NCBI GenBank assembly: GCA_045634005.1
Contig: JAZQZL010000040.1
Span: forward strand, 1 to 47,690
Length of the DNA: 47,690 bases
DNA from: Flemingiibacterium sp045634005
Lineage (GTDB): Bacteria > Bacillota > Clostridia > Oscillospirales > CAG-272
Direction: 5' to 3'
Positions 6,689 to 14,803 of the stretch are shown here, piece by piece. Within the stretch, counting starts at the first letter, position 1; every line of letters begins with the position of its first letter. The position numbers and the translations under genes are program-made. Below the pieces are notes generated by a model that saw nothing but the letters and a program-made list of their open reading frames with translations, made no database searches and was not told the origin of the DNA.

Positions 6689-9256
6689 ATGAAGAAACGG
6701 TTTGTTTTATTTGCGATAATGGCGGCGGTGCTCGTGTGCCTGCTTGCGGTTGGCGCAAGTGCGGTTAGCGATGTTGTTGCCGAAGGCTTTACTGGTCCGC
6801 TCAAATGGAAACTATACAGTGATGGAGAGCTTGTTATTAGTGGCGCTAGTCGAATGCCTAGTGAGCTAACTTATACGGACGTCCGATGGTATGACCATCG
6901 CATGCAGATAAAAACTGTGACAATTGAATCGGGGGTAACTTCCATTGGCGATTACGCATTTTACGGTTGTACTAATTTGAAATCTGTCAATTTGCCGGAT
7001 AGCATTGATATGATTGGTCGTTATGCATTTTATGCTTGCAAAAATTTACAAAGCATAAAAATACCTGATAGCGTGAAAGATATCTATGATTATGCATTTT
7101 GCTTTTGTTCGGGCTTGACGGATATTGATCTTCCAAATTCTGCAACCTTGGGTGAGTTTGCATTTCACGGATGTGCTAAATTACAGAGCATAGATATTCC
7201 GGAAGGAATAACCGAACTACCTAAAGATTTGTTTTCTTATTGCTCGAATTTAACAATTGTGAATTTGCCGGATACCCTTGTAAGAATTGGAGAGGCTGCA
7301 TTTTTTAAATGTACAAGCCTTACTGAAATAAACATTCCTATGAGTGTGGAGTATATCTATGACAAGGTATTCTACGAGTGTACCGCTTTGTCAAAAGTGA
7401 TTGTGAATTCATCTGATACCGGATTCGGCATAAATGTTTTTTGCGGTGTTTCATCTACATTTAAACTTTACGGTCATAAAGCCTCATGGGGCGATCTTTA
7501 TGCAAGCGAAAATGCTCTTGCGTTTGTTGAAATAAGCGATCGTGCTGTTTACAAAGAGGGAACATATGGCGAAAATATTGGTTGGGTACTATTTGAAGAT
7601 GGTGGACTGGTTGTATACGGCGAGGGCGCTATACCAGATGTTTCTAATATTAAATGGACTGATAAGATTTGTATAGAATATGATCCTAAGCCTCCATTGG
7701 CGCCGTGGTATATATACCGCAGCCATATAAAAACTATTTTTGTTGACTATGGAATCTCACGTATTGGAAATTGGGCGTTTTTGGACTGCGGGAATGTATC
7801 TTTAGTGACGATTTCAGATTCTGTTGATAGCATAGGCGTTGGTGCGTTTCGCAAATGCAAGGGTATAAGCAAAATTATAATGGGTCAAAATGTGAGATCG
7901 TTAGAAGAATATGCATTTGCAGAATGTGGCATCTTAAATATTGAATTGCCGGATAGTTTGAAAACGGCGCAATATCGAGTATTTTATAACACGCACCTTA
8001 GAAATTTGATTATTAATTCCTATGATTTTACTTTTAACGGTTCACCGTATGATACTACTCCAACATATCTTAAAGTGTACGGATACCCCGGCTCAAAAGC
8101 TCAAGCCTTTGCGGAGGCGAATGGGCGTGAGTTGTTTGCGATCGAGGGTCGTTATGTAATAGATCATGGTGAATGTCGCGTTAATGTGGCATTTAACGAT
8201 CTTGCTTGGACATTATACAGTGATGGCGAAATTGTTATATCCGGCAGCGGCGAAATGATGGAATATGCAAATGAAGCGGCTGTGCCTTGGCATGCATATC
8301 GTTCTCAAATTAAAAAAGTTACTTTAAAACAGAGGGTATTCAGTGTTGGCGCATATGCTTTTTCAAACTGTGATAATTTGACAGAGGTTGATATGCCCGG
8401 CATATCTAAATTATCCAGCATAGGTGATTTTGCATTTTCATCTTGCGATAATTTGACAAGGTTTGTAGTACCTACCAATGTAAAGTACATAGGAAAAAAC
8501 GCTTTTTCATCGTGTTGCAATCTAGCAAAGGTTACAATATTATCATTGCCAGGGGCAGCAAGTAAGTTAGAAAATATAGGCGATAATGCCTTCTCAATGT
8601 GCGGCAATTTAACTAGTATTGAAATTCCATATAGTATAATCAACATTGGTCAGTATGCATTCTCTGATTGTAGCAACCTGACAAAAGCAACGATCTATTC
8701 TAGAACTGCAATATTCGGATCAAACGTTTTTGCAAAGACTTTCTCCACCTTCGCCATCTACGCCTACGCCGGATCTACCGCCGAAGCGTATGCGAACGCG
8801 AATGGGCACACGTTCGTGGCATTACCTGAACATGTAGGCGTGCCCGTAGTTGCCCCCACCGTCGCGACGGTTACAACGGCTGACGGCAACTGGTACGAAG
8901 GCGAAAACACCTTCACCGTAACGTGCGACAAGCCCTGCCGCGTGTTCGTATCGAGCGACGGCGGTGCGACTTATGAGCGCCTCACCGCTACCGCTAACGC
9001 AAACGGCGGTTACGACTTCACCGCAAATCTCACCGCGGAGTCGGAGATTGTAGTAAGACTTGCCGGTGATATCAGCGGCAATGGTGTACTCGCGGCAAAC
9101 GATTATAGCACTGCCAAGAAGATCTTGCTTGACGCGAATTATTATAACGAGCCGCTCACCAGAGCGCTGCTCGACACAAACGGAGACGGCAGGATTTTGG
9201 TAAACGATATTACTTTGATTCGCAGAATCCTTCTCGGATACACAGTCGCTTGGTAA
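6689..9256 (+). CDS. Secreted leucine-rich-repeat (BspA-like) protein with C-terminal dockerin
   Basis: This is an 855-aa protein with ATG at 6689 (GGAGG at 6679-6683). The signal peptide is at residues 1-22 (MKKRFVLFAIMAAVLVCLLAVGASA region). It has three repeated blocks, each starting with a W-x-L-[YF]-x-D-G-[EG] strand. Each is followed by BspA/LRR_5 repeats of the form IGDYAFYGCTNLKSVNLPDS, a fold common in surface proteins of gut bacteria. Residues about 714-791 form an Ig-like beta module. Residues about 793-855 form a type-I dockerin with two calcium-loop repeats (GDISGNGV..ND and DTNGDGRI..ND). Dockerins bind cohesins, so the protein probably docks on a scaffold or cell-surface partner. 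The LRR part is AT-rich while the last roughly 500 bases are GC-rich like the neighbours, suggesting a mosaic origin. The ligand is unknown. Confidence 0.88.
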   Translation: MKKRFVLFAIMAAVLVCLLAVGASAVSDVVAEGFTGPLKWKLYSDGELVISGASRMPSELTYTDVRWYDHRMQIKTVTIESGVTSIGDYAFYGCTNLKSVNLPDSIDMIGRYAFYACKNLQSIKIPDSVKDIYDYAFCFCSGLTDIDLPNSATLGEFAFHGCAKLQSIDIPEGITELPKDLFSYCSNLTIVNLPDTLVRIGEAAFFKCTSLTEINIPMSVEYIYDKVFYECTALSKVIVNSSDTGFGINVFCGVSSTFKLYGHKASWGDLYASENALAFVEISDRAVYKEGTYGENIGWVLFEDGGLVVYGEGAIPDVSNIKWTDKICIEYDPKPPLAPWYIYRSHIKTIFVDYGISRIGNWAFLDCGNVSLVTISDSVDSIGVGAFRKCKGISKIIMGQNVRSLEEYAFAECGILNIELPDSLKTAQYRVFYNTHLRNLIINSYDFTFNGSPYDTTPTYLKVYGYPGSKAQAFAEANGRELFAIEGRYVIDHGECRVNVAFNDLAWTLYSDGEIVISGSGEMMEYANEAAVPWHAYRSQIKKVTLKQRVFSVGAYAFSNCDNLTEVDMPGISKLSSIGDFAFSSCDNLTRFVVPTNVKYIGKNAFSSCCNLAKVTILSLPGAASKLENIGDNAFSMCGNLTSIEIPYSIINIGQYAFSDCSNLTKATIYSRTAIFGSNVFAKTFSTFAIYAYAGSTAEAYANANGHTFVALPEHVGVPVVAPTVATVTTADGNWYEGENTFTVTCDKPCRVFVSSDGGATYERLTATANANGGYDFTANLTAESEIVVRLAGDISGNGVLAANDYSTAKKILLDANYYNEPLTRALLDTNGDGRILVNDITLIRRILLGYTVAW

Positions 9257-9263
9257 AAACCAA

Positions 9264-9290
9264 CCCCTCACGGATTTTCCGTGAGGGGGT
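9264..9290. terminator. Bidirectional terminator, copy 2 of the repeated hairpin
   Basis: CCCCTCACGG (9264-9273) and CCGTGAGGGG (9279-9288) are identical to the hairpin at 6392-6416, including the loop. It lies between the ends of the LRR/dockerin gene (+) and the GH42-like gene (-) and can serve both. Confidence 0.78.
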
Positions 9291-9294
9291 ATTG

Positions 9295-11214
9295 TTATAT
9301 GATTTCAAATGCAACACCGTCGCGCGCGTTTATCGTGAGATTTATCTTGTCGGCGTTTTTGTAAACCTCGCCGCTTCGGACGTTTGTGAGCGTGGCGGAT
9401 TTTTTGAGCTTACATTCAAACGACATATCCTCGCGTGGGAAGAAGGATATCACGCGGTTGTCCGCGTAAACGGTACATTCCTTCGGCGCGTAGCAGTGTA
9501 CGCCTGCCGACTCTACTATCTCTCTCGCGCGGTCAACACTTAACGGCGCATTAGCAGCAAAATCTGCGAGAGATTTGTCAGCACCGCAGTGTCCGTGAAT
9601 GAGTATCGAGCAGTCCTTCGGAAGCTTCTGGCGGAGCGTCTTGAGCCACTTGGTAGTGTACGTCGTCGGGTGAAGGAGCACGACAAGGCGTGTACGCGAG
9701 AGGTCCATCTCCTCAAGATCGTGGGCGAATATGACGTCGAGCGGTGCACCGCATAGCTGAAGATTGCGAAGGCTTTCCTCGCACGTCGGCACGGTGCCTA
9801 CCGGACTGTGAAGGATACCGTCCTCGTCCGCGACGACGAGTATTTCGGCGACGCTTTCGTGTGTTCTTTTCCTGATACGCTCTGCGGCACCGTTAAGCAC
9901 GGCGATATTTTTCATTATCTCTGCATTGTCGAACCAGCCGCCGCCAAGGTCCATATACCAGAATCCCGAATCGTGCGAGATGTTTTTCGAAAATTCGCGC
10001 AGATGAACTGCGCAGGTTTCTTCGAGGGTTGTGGCGTTGTTGTTGACGTCGCCGACTACGAGATGCGTGCGGCAGTCACATTCGTCCACCCAATACTTCT
10101 TGCGGTTTACACCAACTGCCGGAGCCATTTCACCGCTCGGCTCACCGGGCGCGCTTCTGAAATAAGATTTGGGCGCTGCGAAGAAGTCGACGTTCGGGCA
10201 GTCGAGCAGGCGGCGCCAGCCGATGTGACCTGCGTAAACGCATCTTGCCATATACATTATGTAGCCGTAGAACGCGCCGACGAGCTTGCCACCCGTTTTT
10301 CGCTTTACGATGCTTCCAAAGTGTGATATCGCATCGGTGTTGGTTTCGTACACAAACGTGTCGTAGTCGAGCGCACGGCGGTCGCGTACCTCGTCGCGAA
10401 CGTGCATATCGCTCGGCTCACGCTGTTCGGGAGAGGGAACAGCATCACCCTCGAAATCTCCCCAAGCGGCGCGCACAGCATCATACGAGCCGTATTTTTT
10501 TATCGCCCAATCGAGAAAGCATTTTTGATTTGTGATTCCGTAGTCGCCAAATTTACCTGCCTTTTGTCCCCACACGTTTGCTTCGCCGCAAACTCCGTAG
10601 GCGATGTGGTATGCGAGTATTCTGTCGGCGTACGGGCCGTTTTCGATGTGTTCTATAAGTTTTTCGAGCGCGATGCCGGCATCGCGAAGCCACTTCTTCG
10701 AACAGAAGCTTTGCAGAGAGATAACTCCGCCGACGTTCGGGCGCGGGTCCTGCCAGCCGTTGGCGTTGTAGTAGCCGACCTTTGAGTCATAGCCGAGATA
10801 ATCGTGCCGGAGAGTTCCGACAAGCTCACGAATGCTTTTCTCGTCACGGGGGCCGTCGTGATAAACGAACACCTCGCTCGGGTTTTCACGGCACCAATCG
10901 AGCGGCACGTTGAGCTTTATGCGCGGAATGAAATATTCCACCTTGCCCGAGGCGAAGATGGCGTCGAGTACGCTGTCGCAAAGCGAGTAGTCGTACGTAT
11001 CAACTCCGGTCCATCCGCTGTGAACTATAGCGGTGTGTACCTTAACGCCCGCGTCGGCAAAGGCATCGTGAGTTTTTGTGTAATAGGCAAAGTCGGGGTT
11101 AAAGACGAGTGGCTTGCCATTTTCGTCGAGCATCGGCGGATCATAGCAAAAGCCGAGCCTTGACCAAAAAAGTGTGCTTTGCTTCAGTATTTTAAGCGCT
11201 TCTGTAGAATTCAT
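9295..11214 (-). CDS. GH42-like glycoside hydrolase (clan GH-A type barrel)
   Basis: This is a 639-aa protein with ATG at 11214 preceded by AGGAG at an 8-base distance. There is no signal peptide, so it is probably cytoplasmic. The N-terminal two thirds read as an alpha/beta barrel. VKVHTAIVHSGW and KVEYFIPRIKLNVP look like early strands. AYHIAYGVCGEANVWG looks like the strand carrying an acid/base Glu, and KYWVDECDCRTH like the strand carrying a nucleophile Glu. The segment WAIKKYGSYDAVRAAWG is typical of family-42-type beta-galactosidases (a 'WLKKKYGTIEALNEAWG'-type motif). A Rossmann-like region follows (ILVVADEDGI..HLVVLLHPT type), comparable to the trimerisation domain of that family, then a small beta domain. 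A beta-galactosidase-like exoglycosidase is likely; the exact sugar is not determinable. Confidence 0.66.
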   Translation of the reverse strand: MNSTEALKILKQSTLFWSRLGFCYDPPMLDENGKPLVFNPDFAYYTKTHDAFADAGVKVHTAIVHSGWTGVDTYDYSLCDSVLDAIFASGKVEYFIPRIKLNVPLDWCRENPSEVFVYHDGPRDEKSIRELVGTLRHDYLGYDSKVGYYNANGWQDPRPNVGGVISLQSFCSKKWLRDAGIALEKLIEHIENGPYADRILAYHIAYGVCGEANVWGQKAGKFGDYGITNQKCFLDWAIKKYGSYDAVRAAWGDFEGDAVPSPEQREPSDMHVRDEVRDRRALDYDTFVYETNTDAISHFGSIVKRKTGGKLVGAFYGYIMYMARCVYAGHIGWRRLLDCPNVDFFAAPKSYFRSAPGEPSGEMAPAVGVNRKKYWVDECDCRTHLVVGDVNNNATTLEETCAVHLREFSKNISHDSGFWYMDLGGGWFDNAEIMKNIAVLNGAAERIRKRTHESVAEILVVADEDGILHSPVGTVPTCEESLRNLQLCGAPLDVIFAHDLEEMDLSRTRLVVLLHPTTYTTKWLKTLRQKLPKDCSILIHGHCGADKSLADFAANAPLSVDRAREIVESAGVHCYAPKECTVYADNRVISFFPREDMSFECKLKKSATLTNVRSGEVYKNADKINLTINARDGVAFEII

Positions 11215-11266
11215 TTTGGAAGCTCCTGTTTTACGAGTGTATTTGTATGCAAGAAATACCGTATAA

Positions 11267-11295
11267 ATTATACTTTACTTTTTCGAACATTGCAA
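11267..11295 (-). promoter_or_regulatory. Promoter for the GH42-like gene
   Basis: On the minus strand TTGCAA (11295-11290), 17-base spacer, TATAAT (11272-11267), about 50 bases upstream of the start codon. Confidence 0.7.
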
Positions 11296-11344
11296 TAATT
11301 TTTCGAAACCCGTTCAATATTTTTCGCAAAATTTGCAAAGGTGC

Positions 11345-11373
11345 TTGACCTTGCGGTGAAAATAATGTATAAT
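11345..11373 (+). promoter_or_regulatory. Promoter for the M23-type gene
   Basis: TTGACC (11345-11350), 17-base spacer, TATAAT (11368-11373). TGTATAA (11367-11373) and TTATACA (11393-11399) form a 7-bp inverted repeat across the -10 box and likely start site, a possible operator. Confidence 0.75.
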
Positions 11374-11420
11374 GTAGATATATAATGTGTAGTTATACAT
11401 AAAATTAAGGGGATATAAAA

Positions 11421-13031
11421 ATGACGAAGCTTAATAAAAGTTTGCTCATAACGATTGGCATTATTGCTGCATTGTTTATACCTACGTATATTGCTCTCGG
11501 AAATTTCGTTTATTCACAGTTTGCTTCTGTGAGCCCGACAAGCATTACGAAGCTTGAGATCACTGATCCGAGGGGAACGCTGTTTACGCTTTCGGCTGAC
11601 GATTCAAGGGCTGCGTCGGATATTGCGGGATTTGTTAAGATAAACGATAACGCCGCAAGAAAGACCTCGCTCCCCGAGGCGCTTGATGGCACCGACTTTT
11701 TTGAATTCAAATATTTCAGCTACGACAGAGTAAAGACGTACAAGTATTACTTCTCCGAAAACCAGTCGGAGGCATACTACGTTGACGATAAGGGCACCGC
11801 ATATCAGATAAACGAGAATGATGCGCTGGCATTCCTCGCTACAAAATATGCACGCTGCTTATACACTACGGCGTCCTTCCCGCAGATGACCGTGTCCGCA
11901 CAGGAGCTCACTCCGGTGTCTGGCGAATGGGTTTATAAGACCTACGGCGGCGATTACGTTGCGCTTGATAACATAGAGCAGGCACCGAAGACGGACGACG
12001 TTTATCAGATGAAGGGGGCATTCGCGCTGTCGTTTGACAACGAGCCCGATTTCCTTAACGTAACGATAAGCGACGATACCGGAGTGGTGTTCAGCGACAG
12101 CTACGCTAACATCGCGAATGCTTCGCTTGAGGGCAGAACGATAGACGTTGTGGTCGAGGCGAAGTGGTATGAGTCCGAAACGGAGAACTGCTACGGCTCC
12201 GCGACCTATGAGTTCAAGGCGAAGATACTTCTCCCTGCGGTATTCTATCTTGGCAAGACGGAAATAGAGAACGGCGAATTTGTCGTGATCTCCGCAAAGA
12301 ACGTTGACGATCCCTCTGCGATAAAGGTAACGACCGAGCCCGATATCGGCTTTACTCCCACCTTCTTTACCGACGGCAGATACGCGCGTGCGCTCCTTCC
12401 CGTGGCTATGGAGTATGAGGGCGGCGACATTAAGATAACCTGCTCGTACGGAGAGGTTTCGCAGGAGATGACACTCAATATAATTCCCAAGACCTACAGA
12501 AGCAGCACGCTTGAGATCGGCGCTTCGATAGTAAGCCAGACACGCACGGAAACCACTATAAAGGCGTTCAATGAAACAATGGCCCCCATCGTTGCCAAGA
12601 CCGAATCTACACCTCTCTGGGAGGGACTTTTCGTCGAAGCTGTAAACTCTGACGTTACCGTCGGGTTTGGTATAAAGCGTACGATATCCGCTACGGGTGA
12701 GGTCTACCGCCATCAGGGCATCGACTACGTTGCGACTGCAGGCAAGGAGGTTATGGCGACGAACAGTGGCAAGGTTGTTTACGTCGGCTATCTCGATCTT
12801 CCGGGATATATGGTCGTCATCGACCACGGACTTGGTCTTAAGAGCTGGTACTGCCACCTCGGTTCTATGGCTGTTGCAGTTGGAGATACAGTCGCAAAGG
12901 GCGACGTTGTCGGCTACGCGGGCTCTACTGGCTTCACGGTAAATCCCTTCCCGCACATAGGACTTTCAGTATATGACGTTCCCGTATGTCCTTACGATCT
13001 TTGGGACGAAGGCATACCGATGACTGAATAA
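11421..13031 (+). CDS. Membrane-anchored M23/LytM-domain protein with an altered zinc site
   Basis: This is a 536-aa protein. One N-terminal membrane segment (residues about 8-30) puts the bulk outside the membrane. A long beta-rich region of about 370 residues follows with no recognised domain. The C-terminal domain is a clear LytM/peptidase M23 fold. It has HQGID with H431 and D435, the GKVVYVGY strand, YCHLG with H479, and PHIGLSV at the end. In active M23 enzymes the last motif is HxH and its second His binds zinc; here it is H512-x-G514. The protein may therefore be a non-catalytic peptidoglycan-binding or structural LytM protein, as known for some SpoIIQ and EnvC-type proteins. It is a single-gene unit with its own promoter and terminator. 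Peptidoglycan-related function is likely; a sporulation role is only a possibility. Confidence 0.75.
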   Translation: MTKLNKSLLITIGIIAALFIPTYIALGNFVYSQFASVSPTSITKLEITDPRGTLFTLSADDSRAASDIAGFVKINDNAARKTSLPEALDGTDFFEFKYFSYDRVKTYKYYFSENQSEAYYVDDKGTAYQINENDALAFLATKYARCLYTTASFPQMTVSAQELTPVSGEWVYKTYGGDYVALDNIEQAPKTDDVYQMKGAFALSFDNEPDFLNVTISDDTGVVFSDSYANIANASLEGRTIDVVVEAKWYESETENCYGSATYEFKAKILLPAVFYLGKTEIENGEFVVISAKNVDDPSAIKVTTEPDIGFTPTFFTDGRYARALLPVAMEYEGGDIKITCSYGEVSQEMTLNIIPKTYRSSTLEIGASIVSQTRTETTIKAFNETMAPIVAKTESTPLWEGLFVEAVNSDVTVGFGIKRTISATGEVYRHQGIDYVATAGKEVMATNSGKVVYVGYLDLPGYMVVIDHGLGLKSWYCHLGSMAVAVGDTVAKGDVVGYAGSTGFTVNPFPHIGLSVYDVPVCPYDLWDEGIPMTE

Positions 13032-13040
13032 AAAAGAAGT

Positions 13041-13072
13041 AGCGCCGCAGGGGATCCTGCGGCGCTCTTTTT
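13041..13072 (+). terminator. Rho-independent terminator after the M23-type gene
   Basis: An 11-bp stem AGCGCCGCAGG / CCTGCGGCGCT (13041-13051, 13056-13066) with a 4-base loop is followed by CTTTTT. Confidence 0.92.
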
Positions 13073-13079
13073 GCACATA

Positions 13080-13110
13080 TTAAAACGGGTGAGCATTAAG
13101 CTCACCCGTT
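13080..13110 (-). terminator. Rho-independent terminator after the parvulin foldase gene
   Basis: AACGGGTGAGC (13084-13094) pairs with GCTCACCCGTT (13100-13110). Read on the minus strand the stem is followed by TTTTA, directly after the stop of the gene at 13117. Confidence 0.85.
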
Positions 13111-13116
13111 ATTATT

Positions 13117-14628
13117 TTATTTGCCGGTGTTGGGATCGGGGATGGATACGAGTACGTTGGTGTCAAATTCAACGGTGTACGTTTCCTTCCATTCGGTGCT
13201 TAACTTTTCAAGCTCCTCGGTAATGATATCGTTCCTTACACTTGCTTCCCAAGCCTCGCCGCCTTCGCCGTCAAAGTACATAACGTGAACGCCGTATTCG
13301 CTTTCAACGATGCCTGTGTCGCCTGCCTTGCGTCCGTCCTCGAAGCACCACGCGTCGAAGGATTCAACCATGTTACCCTGTGCAACGCCCTGGTAAAGAC
13401 CGCCGCCAAAGTAGGAGCCGGGATCCTCGGAATACTCAAGTGCGAGAAGTGCGAAGTTGTCAACTGTTGCGCCGCCTGCCTTAAACTCTGCGAGAAGTTC
13501 CTCTGCCTTTGCAAGAGCGCCCGCGCGGTTCTTGTAGGTGTCATCGTAAAGGAGAATGTGACGAACGTTGATGGTTCTTGCTTCGTCGCGGTATGCAGAT
13601 TTGGTGATGAAGTATACGGTGTAGGTCTGGGTTTCCTCGTCGATAATCACCTTGGTGTCACCCTCTGCTGCGGTGAATGCCCACTCGAGCGCTTCATTGT
13701 CCTCAACGTAAAGTGCACCCGTGGTTTCGATGGAAGCGACTGTAGTGCTGAGCTTCTCATCGGTGATTTCGGGATCCTCTGCGAGAAGTACGTCACGAGC
13801 TGCTGCCTTGAATGTGTCGATGTTAGTTGCTGCAGCGAGCTTGTCCGCGAACGCCTTAACGTCGTCCTCGGTGATGATAACTGCCTGATCGCGGCCTGCC
13901 TTAACGTCGCTGTCAGAAGCTACGTAGTAAAGCGGGAAGGAAGCGTAATCAACGTACTGATAGTTCTTGGTGTTTTCATCGTAGCGAGCGGCTACGGCTG
14001 CATCATCGGGAGTAAGCTCTGCTTCCTTGATAAACTGATATTTGTACGCGAGAGCCTCAAGAAGCTTCACGTTGTAAATATCGTTATTGTTGGTGCCACG
14101 GCCGTAAAGACCGGTATCCGTACTGTCGGCACGGCTGCGTACTGCCGCAATCTCTGCATCGGTAAGGCTGATGCCGTCTGCCGTTGCCGCCTCACAAAGA
14201 GCGAGCACGTTCGATGCGGTTTCCATAGCACCCGACATAAGGTAAGCAAACCAGCTTTCGCCCTCGGATATCTCCTGAAGCTTGAGCGACATGCTTGTGT
14301 CAAGTCCGAAGTATGCAACGTAGCTTCCGTAGTAGGAGAGGAACGAGTTGTAGGTATTATTGAGCCAGTAGTTCATCATAGCGCCGTCGACGTCTATGTT
14401 CTTCGACGAAGCTGCGATCTCGCTTCTTAAATATTCGCCGCGGTTAAGACGGACGTTCTGTGCAACGCAGCCGCCAATGAAAGTGGCGAACAGAGCGGCG
14501 AGAAGCACTACGGTAACGATAGTGGTTATCTTGCGCACGCGGCGCTTGTTGGCCTCGAATTTTTCAAGCTCAAGACGCTTCTGCTTTTTGTCAGCGTGCG
14601 ACTCGCGCTTACGGTTTCCTTTAGACAT
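13117..14628 (-). CDS. PrsA/SurA-like parvulin peptidyl-prolyl isomerase, membrane-anchored
   Basis: This is a 503-aa protein. ATG at 14628 follows GGAGATTAG; an in-frame ATG 33 bases further upstream lacks a site. The N-terminus is a 45-residue basic, lysine-rich cytoplasmic stretch. One membrane segment follows (TTIVTVVLLAALFATFIGGC), whose end resembles a lipobox, although the n-region is too long for a standard lipoprotein signal. The middle is helical, like the SurA/PrsA chaperone domain. Residues about 360-465 form a parvulin domain: INVRHILLYDD, LALEYSEDPGS, GGLYQGV and VESEYGVHVMYF. It probably assists folding of exported proteins outside the membrane, which fits the nearby secreted subtilases. 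There is no second parvulin domain. Confidence 0.85.
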   Translation of the reverse strand: MSKGNRKRESHADKKQKRLELEKFEANKRRVRKITTIVTVVLLAALFATFIGGCVAQNVRLNRGEYLRSEIAASSKNIDVDGAMMNYWLNNTYNSFLSYYGSYVAYFGLDTSMSLKLQEISEGESWFAYLMSGAMETASNVLALCEAATADGISLTDAEIAAVRSRADSTDTGLYGRGTNNNDIYNVKLLEALAYKYQFIKEAELTPDDAAVAARYDENTKNYQYVDYASFPLYYVASDSDVKAGRDQAVIITEDDVKAFADKLAAATNIDTFKAAARDVLLAEDPEITDEKLSTTVASIETTGALYVEDNEALEWAFTAAEGDTKVIIDEETQTYTVYFITKSAYRDEARTINVRHILLYDDTYKNRAGALAKAEELLAEFKAGGATVDNFALLALEYSEDPGSYFGGGLYQGVAQGNMVESFDAWCFEDGRKAGDTGIVESEYGVHVMYFDGEGGEAWEASVRNDIITEELEKLSTEWKETYTVEFDTNVLVSIPDPNTGK

Positions 14629-14642
14629 AACTAATCTCCATT

Positions 14643-14696
14643 CCGCCGCCAAAGGCGGCACAAAATATTTACAGTAACTATTTTAGCACATTTTCC
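14643..14696 (-). promoter_or_regulatory. Candidate extended -10 promoter and leader hairpin of the foldase gene
   Basis: On the minus strand TGCTAAAAT (14696-14688 region) reads as an extended -10 element; no good -35 box is seen. A perfect GCCGCC-TTT-GGCGGC hairpin (14643-14657) lies in the leader just before the ribosome site. Confidence 0.45.
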
Positions 14697-14803
14697 CCCC
14701 ATTATGTTGAACGAATTGTGAAGATTGTCCGCTTTGGACACTTTTTTGGAATAGTACGTTCTCCTGCGCGTAAAATATACAAAAAGCAGATTAGGAACGT
14801 GAT

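Noticed and set aside
6417..9256. RHH protein as antitoxin of a toxin-antitoxin pair
   Set aside because: The only close partner is a large secreted LRR protein on the other strand; no small toxin-like gene is adjacent.
11859..12956. Minus-strand frame of about 365 codons opposite the M23-type gene
   Set aside because: The sense protein shows clear LytM motifs; the antisense product has none.
13285..14430. Plus-strand frame of about 380 codons opposite the parvulin foldase
   Set aside because: Cys/Val-rich translation typical of a shadow. The minus-strand protein has membrane segment, parvulin motifs, ribosome site and terminator.
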